NCBI GenBank assembly: GCA_045616885.1
Contig: JAZLHS010000052.1
Span: 1 to 12,309, forward strand
Origin: RGIG250 sp045616885
GTDB lineage: Bacteria; Bacillota; Negativicutes; Selenomonadales; Selenomonadaceae
Direction of reading: 5' to 3'
DNA length: 12,309 nucleotides
Part shown: in pieces, positions 1 to 7,410 of the stretch
Layout of the letters: each line of letters opens with the position of its first letter
Numbering within the stretch: the stretch's first letter is position 1
The notes under the pieces: generated by a model
What the model was told of the DNA's origin: nothing
The model's input: the letters and a program-made list of their open reading frames with translations, nothing else
Database searches by the model: none
Made by a program: the position numbers and the translations under genes

Positions 1-1271
1 TCCCTCACATCGGTGAGACTGTATATAAGACGGCTTCCCTTATCAAAGAGGGAATGAAGTCGGCCATCGTACCGGGCGGGCTCTTTGAAGAGCTTGGCTT
101 CCGATATTTTGGGCCAATTGACGGCCACGATATGAAGCTGCTGACAGAGGTATTCTCCGAAGTTCGTCAGCTGGATGGCCCGATCCTTGTCCATGTCCGC
201 ACTAAAAAGGGCAAGGGCTATACTCCGGCGGAAATGGAGCCGGAGAAGTTTCACGGCGTCGGTCCCTTCGAGGTGGCCAGCGGTCAAGTGAAGAAGAAAG
301 CAGCACCGCCCAGCTACACTCAGGTATTCAGTGATACCCTTCGGGATTTGGCCAGAGAAAACCGTGATATTGTGGCCATTACTGCGGCTATGCCCAGCGG
401 AACAGGACTGAAAGCCTTTGGAGAAGAATTCCCTGATCGGTTCTTTGATGTAGGCATTGCTGAGGAGCATGCCGTCACATTGGCGGGCGGTCTGGCAGCC
501 GGCGGCGTGCGTCCGGTGGTCGCTATCTATTCCACCTTCATGCAGAGAGCCTACGATCAGATATTCCATGATGTATGCCTGCAGAATCTGCCGGTGGTGC
601 TCTGCCTTGACAGAGCCGGACTGGTCGGTGAAGACGGAGCTACCCATCACGGGGTTTTCGACCTTTCCTATCTGCGGAACCTGCCGAACCTGACCATAAT
701 GGCTCCGAAGGATGAGAATGAGCTGCGGCAGATGCTGGCAGCCGCGTTCTCCTACAACAGCCCGGTAGCTATCCGCTATCCGCGGGGAGCCGGACTTGGC
801 GTGGAGATAGAGCGGGAATTCCGGCCGCTGGAGCGAGGCAAGAGCGAGCCGATAGATATTCCGGGGGTCGATGCTTCGACTGCCCCCATAACGATATTTG
901 CCGTGGGCTGTCATGTGGAAAGTGCCCGTCAGGCAGCGCTGAAGCTGAAGAGTGAGGGCATTGATGCGGCGGTAGTCAATATGCGTTTCATCAAGCCGCT
1001 GGACAGGGAAGCAATCGCTGCTGTCGTGAACGCTAATGGTACGAGACTGGTAGTCACCGCCGAGGAAAATGTATTGGCGGGCGGCTTTGGCTCAGCCGTG
1101 CTGGAGGCTATCGCGGATATGGGAGCCAGTGTCCCGGTACTGCGCTTCGGCGTCGGGGATGAGTTCGTTCCTAACGGAACTCAGAAAGAGGAAAGAGAAT
1201 ATTGCGGACTGCTGCCGGAGCAGATGGCAGAGAAGATTGCTGCTCGGTACAGAACCATTGTGGTGAAATAA
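1..1271 (+). CDS. dxs: 1-deoxy-D-xylulose-5-phosphate synthase, C-terminal part (5' end outside window)
   Basis: DXS condenses pyruvate and glyceraldehyde 3-phosphate, using thiamine diphosphate, to make DXP. This is the first step of the MEP isoprenoid pathway and also feeds thiamine and pyridoxal synthesis. The frame is open from base 3 to the TAA at 1269-1271, so the gene enters from the left. An ATG at 54 is internal, because the 17 codons before it already match DXS. About 422 of the usual 620 or so residues are visible. In order they show the end of the TPP domain (FGPIDGHD), the pyrimidine-binding domain with GIAEEHAV around 453-476 (its second Glu position corresponds to the catalytic Glu of the family), the DRAGLVGEDGATHHG block typical of DXS, RYPRG, and the C-terminal transketolase-like domain. 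It leads into tlyA with a two-base gap to the chosen tlyA start, as in many Firmicutes. The family call is very secure. Confidence 0.97.
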   Translation, partial: PHIGETVYKTASLIKEGMKSAIVPGGLFEELGFRYFGPIDGHDMKLLTEVFSEVRQLDGPILVHVRTKKGKGYTPAEMEPEKFHGVGPFEVASGQVKKKAAPPSYTQVFSDTLRDLARENRDIVAITAAMPSGTGLKAFGEEFPDRFFDVGIAEEHAVTLAGGLAAGGVRPVVAIYSTFMQRAYDQIFHDVCLQNLPVVLCLDRAGLVGEDGATHHGVFDLSYLRNLPNLTIMAPKDENELRQMLAAAFSYNSPVAIRYPRGAGLGVEIEREFRPLERGKSEPIDIPGVDASTAPITIFAVGCHVESARQAALKLKSEGIDAAVVNMRFIKPLDREAIAAVVNANGTRLVVTAEENVLAGGFGSAVLEAIADMGASVPVLRFGVGDEFVPNGTQKEEREYCGLLPEQMAEKIAARYRTIVVK

Positions 1272-1273
1272 TC

Positions 1274-2212
1274 GTGACATCGGAAATTGAGACAGGCACC
1301 GATTATCAGCCGGTAGTCGGCGAACCGGTGAAAAAGGTAAAGACTAAGAAAATAGGCAAGGTTAGACTGGATCAGCGCCTAGTTGAGCTTGGTCTTGCTC
1401 AGAGTCGTGAGCGGGCTAAGACTACTATCATGGCAGGTCTGGTACTGGTTGACGGTCAGAAGACCGATAAGGCCGGAGCGATGATAAAGGAGGATGCGGA
1501 TATCCGTATCCTTGGCGGTGAGCTGCCTTATGTGAGCCGCGGCGGGCTGAAGTTGCGGCGGGCCATAGACCGGTTCGGACTGAAGCTGTCGGGGGCGGTG
1601 ATGGCAGATATCGGCGCATCCACCGGCGGCTTTACCGACTGCGCTCTGCAGAACGGCGCGAAGAAGGTTTATGCCATTGATGTTGGCTACGGCCAGCTGG
1701 CTTGGAAGCTCCGCACCGATGAGCGAGTAGTGAACATGGAGCGGACGAACATCAGGAATGTTACGCCGGTAGATATCGGCGAGCTTCTGACCTTCGCTTC
1801 CATTGATGTTGCCTTCATATCTTTGGACAAGGTGCTGCCCGCGACTTGGGAGCTGCTGCTTCCCGGCGGTACTGTTGCGGCGCTTATCAAGCCGCAGTTT
1901 GAAGCCGGCCGCGGCAAGGTAGGCAAGCACGGCGTGGTAAAGGAGCCGGAGACTCATCGTGAGGTCATCGAAAATGTCATCTCGGTGGCCAGAGAGATAG
2001 GCTTCGTGGTCGGCGGTCTCGACTATTCGCCGATAAAGGGACCTGAAGGAAACATAGAGTACCTGATATACCTGCAGAAGCCGGGCAATGAGGGAGCACC
2101 CGATGAGGGAGCTGCCGACGCGGCTGCAGTGGTGACTGCGGCGCATGAGGCCCTTGATAAACTGACTCCGGCAGAGACAGAGAAAAATTTCCTCAAGGAA
2201 ATACAGAATTAA
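1274..2212 (+). CDS. tlyA: TlyA-family S4-domain rRNA 2'-O-methyltransferase / hemolysin-like protein
   Basis: TlyA proteins are SAM-dependent RNA methyltransferases. In mycobacteria the enzyme 2'-O-methylates 16S and 23S rRNA, and some members are called hemolysins. Counting from a GTG at 1274, an S4 RNA-binding domain spans about residues 30-90 (starting VRLDQRLVELGLAQSRERAK). An FtsJ/RrmJ-type Rossmann domain follows, with the SAM-binding motif ADIGASTGGFTD at 111-122, then IDVGYGQLAWKLR, LIKPQFEAGRGKVGKHGVV and SPIKGPEGNIEYL. A 45-residue Ala/Glu-rich tail follows the conserved end and is probably not catalytic. Start choice: the frame also opens with TTG at 1202, but that would overlap dxs by about 70 bases. 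GTG 1274 lies just after the dxs stop with a weak GGTG eight bases upstream, and GTG 1328 is another option. The function is secure at family level; the exact target nucleotide and any hemolytic activity are not shown. Confidence 0.92.
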   Translation: MTSEIETGTDYQPVVGEPVKKVKTKKIGKVRLDQRLVELGLAQSRERAKTTIMAGLVLVDGQKTDKAGAMIKEDADIRILGGELPYVSRGGLKLRRAIDRFGLKLSGAVMADIGASTGGFTDCALQNGAKKVYAIDVGYGQLAWKLRTDERVVNMERTNIRNVTPVDIGELLTFASIDVAFISLDKVLPATWELLLPGGTVAALIKPQFEAGRGKVGKHGVVKEPETHREVIENVISVAREIGFVVGGLDYSPIKGPEGNIEYLIYLQKPGNEGAPDEGAADAAAVVTAAHEALDKLTPAETEKNFLKEIQN

Positions 2213-2233
2213 ACAATTAGGGAGGCTTGAAGG

Positions 2234-3088
2234 ATGCTGACTATTGCTGTTTTCCCAAATATGGATAAAGAAAACGCCAATATGGTCCTCACCCGAATTT
2301 TTAATTTTTTCCGGGACAAGGAAGTCCGGGTCATGATGCCTGTGACTGAAGCAAAGCACTTTGGCTATGAAGATGCCGGAGTGGAGAATATAGAGGAGCA
2401 GCCCATCGACATGGCGCTGTCTATCGGCGGTGACGGGACGCTGCTGGGTATCGTGCGCCGTCTCTATGAGCGGGATATCCCGGTCTGCGGTATCAACATC
2501 GGAACGCTGGGCTTTCTGGCGGATATCGAGCTGGCGGAGATAGAGTCGAAGCTGGAAAAGATTCTGGAAGGTCAGTATTACATCGAGGAACGGATGATGG
2601 TATCCGGCTTCGTAAAGGCACAGGGACAGAGTGAACGCTTCCTTGGACATGCCATCAACGATGTGGTGGTCACCAAGGGCGGCGGTGCCCGTATGCTGCA
2701 CCTTGGCCTTTCGGTAGATCACTGCACGGTAATGGACTATAAGGCTGACGGTATCATCGTCTCCACCGCTACCGGCTCTACGGCCTACTCTCTGTCAGCT
2801 GGTGGGCCGATAATCAACCCGAAGATAAAGGTACTGGTACTGACGCCGATTTGTCCTCATACATTTAACGCTCGTCCGATGGTCATTGACGAGAACGATG
2901 AGGTCTGTATCGAGATGCAAACGCCTCATACCGATACGGTAGCCACCTTTGATGGGCAGGAAAATTTCCGTATACCTTCGGGTGCGGCAGTCATCGTCCG
3001 CAAGGCACCGCTGCCGGCGAAGATCGTAAAATTTGATGACAAGAATTACTACCAGACAATAAGGACGAAGCTTCTCTACAACGCCTGA
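2234..3088 (+). CDS. nadK: NAD kinase
   Basis: Cytoplasmic NAD kinase phosphorylates the 2'-OH of the adenosine ribose of NAD, using ATP or polyphosphate, to make NADP. The protein is 284 residues, normal for the family. The signature GGDGT is at residues 65-69, with Asp67 the expected catalytic residue. The NAD-contacting Asn-Asp pair is at 142-143 (HAINDVVVTKG). The long conserved glycine-rich segment from ADGIIVSTATGSTAYS to SAGGPI lies at 171-193, followed by LVLTPICPHT. The ATG is preceded by AGGGAGG (2219-2225) at eight bases spacing, which fixes the start. It sits 21 bases after tlyA and 49 bases before argR in a conserved Firmicutes order and is probably co-transcribed with them. Confidence 0.96.
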   Translation: MLTIAVFPNMDKENANMVLTRIFNFFRDKEVRVMMPVTEAKHFGYEDAGVENIEEQPIDMALSIGGDGTLLGIVRRLYERDIPVCGINIGTLGFLADIELAEIESKLEKILEGQYYIEERMMVSGFVKAQGQSERFLGHAINDVVVTKGGGARMLHLGLSVDHCTVMDYKADGIIVSTATGSTAYSLSAGGPIINPKIKVLVLTPICPHTFNARPMVIDENDEVCIEMQTPHTDTVATFDGQENFRIPSGAAVIVRKAPLPAKIVKFDDKNYYQTIRTKLLYNA

Positions 3089-3137
3089 ACAGGATAGAAG
3101 AGCTGAGAGCCATAAGCACCGGGAAAAGGAAATCATC

Positions 3138-3611
3138 ATGAAGCGACGCGTTGATAAAAGAATCCGACAGGATAAAATCAAGGAAATAATCACAGCCAGA
3201 GCCATCGAGACTCAGCAGCTGCTGACCGAGGCTCTGCTGGAGATGGATATCGAGGTCACGCAGGCAACTGTGTCCCGCGACATCAAGGAGATGCGCCTCA
3301 TCAAGGTCACGGCTGACGGCGGACGCTCCCGCTATGCCTGTCCCAATGAGGAGATAAGCTTCCCTACGAAGAACCGTCTGGAGCAGCTTCTGGCCGAGGC
3401 TATTATCCGCATTGACAACAGTGAGAATATCATTGTGCTGAAAACTCTGCCGGGTACGGCTAACGCTATCTGCGCGGCGCTGGATAATGCCGCCTGGCCG
3501 GAAATAATAGGCACCCTCGCCGGCGATGATACCATACTGGTTGTAGTAAAGCCCAAGGAGGCCGTAGTCTCCTGTCGTCAGAAAATAGCGGCTATGTGGG
3601 GAGGTAATTGA
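3138..3611 (+). CDS. argR: Arginine repressor ArgR/AhrC
   Basis: ArgR is a hexameric, arginine-sensing DNA-binding protein that represses arginine biosynthesis and, as AhrC in Bacillus, activates catabolism. At 157 residues it has family length. The N-terminal winged-helix domain covers about 1-68 and contains EVTQATVSRDIKEMRLIKV (39-57), where the Ser-Arg-Asp of the recognition helix is conserved. The C-terminal oligomerisation and arginine-binding domain covers about 85-152, with GTANAICAALD (106-116) and GDDT (129-132), the motifs that bind arginine at the trimer interface. The ATG follows AAAAGGA (3124-3130). Its TGA is immediately followed by the recN ATG, which suggests translational coupling. 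I did not find a convincing ARG-box operator in this window. Confidence 0.95.
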   Translation: MKRRVDKRIRQDKIKEIITARAIETQQLLTEALLEMDIEVTQATVSRDIKEMRLIKVTADGGRSRYACPNEEISFPTKNRLEQLLAEAIIRIDNSENIIVLKTLPGTANAICAALDNAAWPEIIGTLAGDDTILVVVKPKEAVVSCRQKIAAMWGGN

Positions 3612-5306
3612 ATGCTCACAACTCTCACAGTATGGAACTTTGCTCTGCTGGCTCGCACGGAAATAAACTTCGGCACCGGCCTGAACATCCTGACGGGTGA
3701 GACCGGTGCCGGTAAATCAATACTTATTGACGCCCTTGGCGCTGTATTGGGTCACCGCCTCTCCGTTGACATGATTCGCACCGGTTGCGAATGGCTGCGG
3801 GTGGAGGCGGTTTTTGACATTGAGGGGGATGAGGCTCTCAGTGACTATCTCCGCGAGGAAATGATTTATCTGGATGGGACAGAGCTCATCATTACCAGAC
3901 AGCTGACGGATAAAGGAAAGAACTCTGTGCTGGTAAACGGCTGCCGGACTACGCTGAGCGTGCTGAAAAATATCGGTGAGTTCCTTTTTGATATCCATGG
4001 TCAGAATGAAAATCTTGCCCTGCTGAAGACGGAGAATAAATTCCGTCTGGTAGACGGAGTCCTGCCGGAGACAAAATCTGCTCTGTCTGATTACAAAGCG
4101 GCCTACGGTGAGTGGCAGGAAGCAAGAAAGGCTCTGCAGGAGCTGGAGGACAGCATAGCAGAGACGGCGGAGAAGAAAGACCTGCTGACCTGGCAGGCTG
4201 AGGAAATAGAGAAGGTAAATCCTCAGGCCGGAGAATATGAGAAGCTGGAAACTGAGGTAAAGAAGCTGGCCAATGGCGAGAAGATAGCGGAGGATATCAG
4301 CGAGATATCCGGCCTCCTCGGTGGCGTAGGTGAGGCTCCCGGTGTGGCTGATGCACTCAGTCAGGTCATCGGCAGGCTGGAACATATGAGCCGATACGAT
4401 GACAGCCTCGATGACCTTATCGACCGGCTGGAAAACGATAGGGTAGACATTGTAGATGTCTTTGCTCGCATTGATGACTATCACGATTCACTTGACTTCG
4501 ACCCTAATTATTTAGATAAGCTTCAGGGGCGACTGGATAAGCTGGATCGCCTCCGGAAGAAATTCGGCCCCACCATCGAGGCGGTGCTGGAACGATACGA
4601 AGAAATAAAGCGTGACTTGTCCCTTATCGAAAACGGCGACGGGGATATGGAAGAACTGCGGCGGAAGGTGGCTGCGGCAGAAGAGCAAATAAAGGAAAAG
4701 GCTGGGAGGCTGACTGCACTGAGAAAACAGGCAGCGGAGAAAACCTCCCGTGATGTGACTGCGGAGCTGAAAGAGCTGGGCATGGAAAAGTCCAGCTTTG
4801 TGGCTGAGATAAGAGCGGCCGACGGCTACGGAGAGATGGGCTGTGATGAGCCTGAGCTGCTATTTAGCGGCAACGCAGGCGAACCGGTGAAGCCACTGGC
4901 CAAAGTGGCCTCCGGCGGCGAGCTGAGCCGTATCTCGCTGGCGATAAAGAGCGCTGCGGCGGAGGGGGACAGCCTGGCACCGAGCATGGTGTTCGATGAG
5001 ATAGACACCGGTATCGGCGGACGGACGGCTCAGATGGTAGCCATGCGTATCGCTAAGGTGGCGAAGTCTCGTCAGGTGCTGTGCATTACCCATCTGGCGG
5101 CGATTGCTTCTATGGCTGACCGTCATCTGTATCTTGCCAAGGAAAGCGAGAATGGGCAGACTACCACCTCGGTAAAAATAATCGAGGGTGAAGAGGAAGT
5201 GGCAGAGATTGCCCGCATGGCCAGCGGTCTGGAAATGTCGGAAGCAGCCATCGCCAATGCCCGGGAAATGCTGAAGCACGCAGCTAACGCCAAAAAGCTG
5301 TTGTGA
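3612..5306 (+). CDS. recN: DNA repair protein RecN
   Basis: RecN is an SMC-like ATPase recruited early to DNA double-strand breaks, where it promotes end synapsis and RecA-dependent recombination. Length is 564 residues, normal for the family. The N-terminal half of the ATPase head has Walker A GETGAGKS (29-36) and the IHGQNENLALL block. The middle third is charged and Glu/Lys-rich, consistent with the two coiled-coil arms. The C-terminal head half has the ABC signature VASGGELSRI (around 430), Walker B VFDEIDTGIGG (around 458) and the H-loop CITHLAAIAS (around 490). The ATG starts on the base after the argR stop, with GGGGAGG just upstream inside argR. The argR-recN adjacency is classic in Firmicutes. 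No SOS operator is visible immediately upstream, as expected for a gene inside an operon. Confidence 0.97.
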   Translation: MLTTLTVWNFALLARTEINFGTGLNILTGETGAGKSILIDALGAVLGHRLSVDMIRTGCEWLRVEAVFDIEGDEALSDYLREEMIYLDGTELIITRQLTDKGKNSVLVNGCRTTLSVLKNIGEFLFDIHGQNENLALLKTENKFRLVDGVLPETKSALSDYKAAYGEWQEARKALQELEDSIAETAEKKDLLTWQAEEIEKVNPQAGEYEKLETEVKKLANGEKIAEDISEISGLLGGVGEAPGVADALSQVIGRLEHMSRYDDSLDDLIDRLENDRVDIVDVFARIDDYHDSLDFDPNYLDKLQGRLDKLDRLRKKFGPTIEAVLERYEEIKRDLSLIENGDGDMEELRRKVAAAEEQIKEKAGRLTALRKQAAEKTSRDVTAELKELGMEKSSFVAEIRAADGYGEMGCDEPELLFSGNAGEPVKPLAKVASGGELSRISLAIKSAAAEGDSLAPSMVFDEIDTGIGGRTAQMVAMRIAKVAKSRQVLCITHLAAIASMADRHLYLAKESENGQTTTSVKIIEGEEEVAEIARMASGLEMSEAAIANAREMLKHAANAKKLL

Positions 5307-5330
5307 TATATTTGATTTACCTGAAAGGGG

Positions 5331-6533
5331 GTGAAAAAGATAATACTGGATAAAATTCTGCGGTTTTTCATTATTCTCCTGACATCGGTGGCCGGAGCAG
5401 CGGCGATGCGGCTGGCAAGTCCTGTCCTGACTCAGTTTGTCACTACGGAGATATTGAAGACCGACTTGGGATTCTTCCGTCTCACTATTGCAAGCTCTTT
5501 ATGTATTATTTCCGGACTTATTCTGGGCGGCATGGTCGGCACCCTGCTTGCCCCATTATTCATCCAGCAGCTGAAGCGTTTTTCGGCTTGGGTAGAGGCT
5601 CAGATAAACAGGATGCCTGTGCATGATGCTATTGCCGGGGTCTGTGGACTGGCTTTGGGACTTATAATTGCCAATCTTCTTGGGGCGGCTTTTTCCCGAG
5701 TGCCGATTATAGGTGACTACGCACCGGTGATATTCAGCCTAGTCTTCGGATACATGGGTATCAGTATCCTTATCCGCAAGCGAGAAGAGCTGGAAGCGGT
5801 ATTTGATGCTGTACCGAAGCTCCTGCGGGAACTGGTGAAGGCGAAGGGAGAACAGACCGATGCTCCGCCACCGGTGGCTGTAGTCAGTGTGGTGGAGAAA
5901 GCCAGCATACCGCAAATCGTTCCACCGCCGATGACAGACAGGCAGTACAAGCTGCTGGATACGAATGTCATCATCGACGGTCGAATCGCCGATGTAGTCG
6001 ACAGCGGCTTTCTGGAAGGAACTCTGCTGGTGCCGGTCTTCGTACTGGAGGAGCTTCAGCACATCGCCGATTCCGCTGACGCTTTGAAGCGGGGACGCGG
6101 ACGCCGAGGGCTGGACATACTTCAGCGGATACGCTCCGGTGAAAAGGTGCCGGTAGAGGTCACCAGCGAGGACTTCGATGATGTAAACGAAGTAGACTCC
6201 AAGCTGGTCTGTCTGGCGCAAAAGGTGAATGGCAAGATAATCACCAATGACTACAACCTGAATAAGGTGGCCGAGCTGCGTGGTATAACAGTGCTGAACA
6301 TCAATGAGCTGGCAAACGCGGTGAAGCCTGTCGTCATCCCTGGTGAGACAATGAAGGTGACGGTGGTGAAGGAGGGTAAATCTCAGGGACAGGGACTGGC
6401 CTTTCTGGAGGATGGAACCATGATCGTAATAGAGAATGGACACCGCTACCTGAATAACACCATTACTGTAGAAGTTACCTCAGCGCTTCAGACGGCAGCC
6501 GGACGGATGATATTCGCCAAACCGATAAAATAG
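5331..6533 (+). CDS. Membrane-anchored PIN/TRAM-domain protein (YacL-like putative ribonuclease)
   Basis: This 400-residue protein resembles Bacillus YacL. Four hydrophobic segments (about 10-28, 51-76, 98-120, 129-148) should anchor it in the membrane. A charged and Pro-rich linker (150-203) leads to a PIN nuclease domain (205-330) with the acidic residues expected of a metal-binding active site: Asp210 in LLDTNVIIDG, Glu240/241 in VLEEL, Asp289 in VDSKL and Asp307 in TNDYN. A TRAM domain, a predicted nucleic-acid binder, occupies about 337-395 (GQGLAFLEDGTMIVIENG). The likely role is an RNA or DNA endonuclease at the membrane; the substrate is unknown. The start is uncertain. The GTG at 5331 is the only standard start codon before the first helix, and an in-frame stop lies at 5322-5324. 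However, that GTG overlaps a near-perfect Shine-Dalgarno sequence (5325-5334), so initiation at the following ATA codons cannot be excluded. Confidence 0.9.
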   Translation: MKKIILDKILRFFIILLTSVAGAAAMRLASPVLTQFVTTEILKTDLGFFRLTIASSLCIISGLILGGMVGTLLAPLFIQQLKRFSAWVEAQINRMPVHDAIAGVCGLALGLIIANLLGAAFSRVPIIGDYAPVIFSLVFGYMGISILIRKREELEAVFDAVPKLLRELVKAKGEQTDAPPPVAVVSVVEKASIPQIVPPPMTDRQYKLLDTNVIIDGRIADVVDSGFLEGTLLVPVFVLEELQHIADSADALKRGRGRRGLDILQRIRSGEKVPVEVTSEDFDDVNEVDSKLVCLAQKVNGKIITNDYNLNKVAELRGITVLNINELANAVKPVVIPGETMKVTVVKEGKSQGQGLAFLEDGTMIVIENGHRYLNNTITVEVTSALQTAAGRMIFAKPIK

Positions 6534-6548
6534 TTAGACTAACTTTTC
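6532..6548 (+). terminator. Possible weak terminator after the PIN/TRAM gene
   Basis: The stop codon of the PIN/TRAM gene lies in AGTTA-GAC-TAACT followed by TTTTC. The stem is five AT-rich base pairs with a three-base loop. This is the only candidate end signal for the long upstream operon and it is weak, so read-through toward the cold-shock gene is possible. Confidence 0.25.
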
Positions 6549-6640
6549 TCAAACGGCGTGTTGTTTTATTTATCGGCAATTCTTGTAGAAAATCTGAAAA
6601 AAATTATATCAATAAGATGTTTATTTTAGATTATTGAATA

Positions 6641-6668
6641 TTGACACAATTTTTACTTATGGTATAAT
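6641..6668 (+). promoter_or_regulatory. Sigma-70/SigA-type promoter of the cold-shock gene
   Basis: A perfect -35 box TTGACA (6641-6646) and a perfect -10 box TATAAT (6663-6668) are separated by 16 bases in AT-rich DNA. Transcription should begin around 6674-6678 and give a leader of about 50 bases before the cold-shock ATG. This is the strongest promoter in the window, fitting the high expression typical of small cold-shock proteins. Confidence 0.9.
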
Positions 6669-6677
6669 AAAAATTGT

Positions 6678-6697
6678 GCGGTGTGCAAAAGCACCGC
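6678..6697 (+). other. Hairpin at the 5' end of the cold-shock mRNA
   Basis: GCGGTG (6678-6683) and CACCGC (6692-6697) can pair around an eight-base loop, right at the expected transcript start and 12 bases before the Shine-Dalgarno sequence. A 5'-terminal stem like this commonly stabilises an mRNA. There is no T-run directly after it (three Ts, then ATAA), so it is unlikely to be a terminator. A temperature-sensing role is possible but not shown. Confidence 0.55.
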
Positions 6698-6724
6698 TTT
6701 ATAATTTTTAGGAGGATTTTCAAG

Positions 6725-6928
6725 ATGACGGGAAAAGTTAAATGGTTCAGTGCTGAAAAAGGCTATGGCTTCATCGAGCAGGAAGCAGGTGGCGATGTAT
6801 TCGTTCACTTCTCCGCTATTCAGGGTGATGGCTTTAAGACTCTTAATGAGGGCGAGGCAGTAGAGTTCGAAATCGTTGAGGGCGCTCGTGGTCCTCAGGC
6901 TGCCAACGTAGTCCGCAAGCAGGCCTGA
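6725..6928 (+). CDS. Cold-shock protein (CspA/CspB family)
   Basis: This is a 67-residue single cold-shock domain, a five-stranded OB-fold that binds single-stranded RNA and DNA and acts as an RNA chaperone. The opening GKVKWFSAEKGYGFIE includes the RNP1 motif KGYGFIE. RNP2 is VFVHFSAI, and the C-terminus GPQAANV is typical. The frame extends upstream to a TTG at 6674, but the ATG at 6725 is the true start: it has AGGAGG (6710-6715) at nine bases spacing and the protein then begins exactly as the family does. The gene is monocistronic, with its own promoter, 5' hairpin and terminator. Which csp paralogue it is cannot be told from sequence alone, and cold induction is not established. Confidence 0.97.
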   Translation: MTGKVKWFSAEKGYGFIEQEAGGDVFVHFSAIQGDGFKTLNEGEAVEFEIVEGARGPQAANVVRKQA

Positions 6929-6942
6929 TTTGATTCGATATT

Positions 6943-6973
6943 AAGAGACTCGGTTATGCCGGGTCTCTTTCTT
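6943..6973 (+). terminator. Intrinsic terminator of the cold-shock gene
   Basis: AGAGACTCGG (6944-6953) pairs with CCGGGTCTCT (6959-6968) over ten base pairs, one of them a G-T wobble, around the loop TTATG. The run TTTCTTT follows. It lies 15 bases after the csp stop codon and separates this gene from the tryptophan operon. Confidence 0.88.
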
Positions 6974-7045
6974 TATGAAAAAGAGACTCTTGTGTAATTA
7001 CGGTTGATGTATACAGTATTTCATGGCGGAAAATAAAAAAAGCGG

Positions 7046-7074
7046 TTGACAATCTTTAGCGCTAAGTATATGAT
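7046..7074 (+). promoter_or_regulatory. Promoter of the trp operon
   Basis: The -35 box TTGACA (7046-7051) is perfect. It is followed after 17 bases by TATGAT (7069-7074), five of six matches to the -10 consensus. A start near 7081 would place the whole T-box leader in the transcript. The stretch between the csp terminator and this promoter (6977-7045) shows only an AT-rich spacer with a repeat of the AAGAGACTC word from the terminator. Confidence 0.85.
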
Positions 7075-7333
7075 TTCTCTAAATTGAAAGACGAATACGA
7101 CAAATCAGTGAACGGGAAATAGTAATCCGATGTTCGAATGTTCAGCGAGCCGATGAAGAGCGAGTCTCTGGTGTGATGATCGGTCAGGAGAAGCGGATGA
7201 ATGGTCCCGGGAGAGTCCTCCGAAGGTTTTGAATTGTGTAGGCAGGAACGGAAGCCACCGTTATCGGGCTGAGAACATCGAGCTTATGGCTCTGTGTTCA
7301 ATATGAAGGTCATTCATCGGGTGGCATAGCGAA

Positions 7334-7371
7334 TCCATTTCGTCCCGTAGGGGAGCGAGGTGGACTTTTTT
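7334..7371 (+). terminator. First T-box terminator
   Basis: TCCATTTCGTCCC (7334-7346) pairs with GGGGAGCGAGGTGGA (7350-7364) over about 13 base pairs with one bulged A and three G-T wobbles. CTTTTTT (7365-7371) follows. Its left arm contains CGTCCC, the 3' half of antiterminator module 1, so the two structures are mutually exclusive, as expected of a T-box switch. Confidence 0.85.
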
Positions 7372-7410
7372 ATTTGCCGGATGGATGATGAATTAGGGTG
7401 GTACCGCGAT

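Noticed and set aside
1379..2722. Long open frame (447 codons) on the minus strand across tlyA and nadK
   Set aside because: It overlaps two certain genes in antisense, shows no recognisable domain and has composition expected from reading the opposite strand of codon-biased genes. It was judged a shadow frame.
6977..7045. AAGAGACTC repeated after the csp terminator (6943-6951 and 6980-6990)
   Set aside because: The second copy lacks a long stem and T-run. The repeat is short and probably chance or a remnant of the terminator.
7140..7210. Trp-rich leader peptide attenuator
   Set aside because: No short frame with repeated TGG codons and a ribosome site was seen. The leader is fully explained by T-box structure with one specifier TGG.
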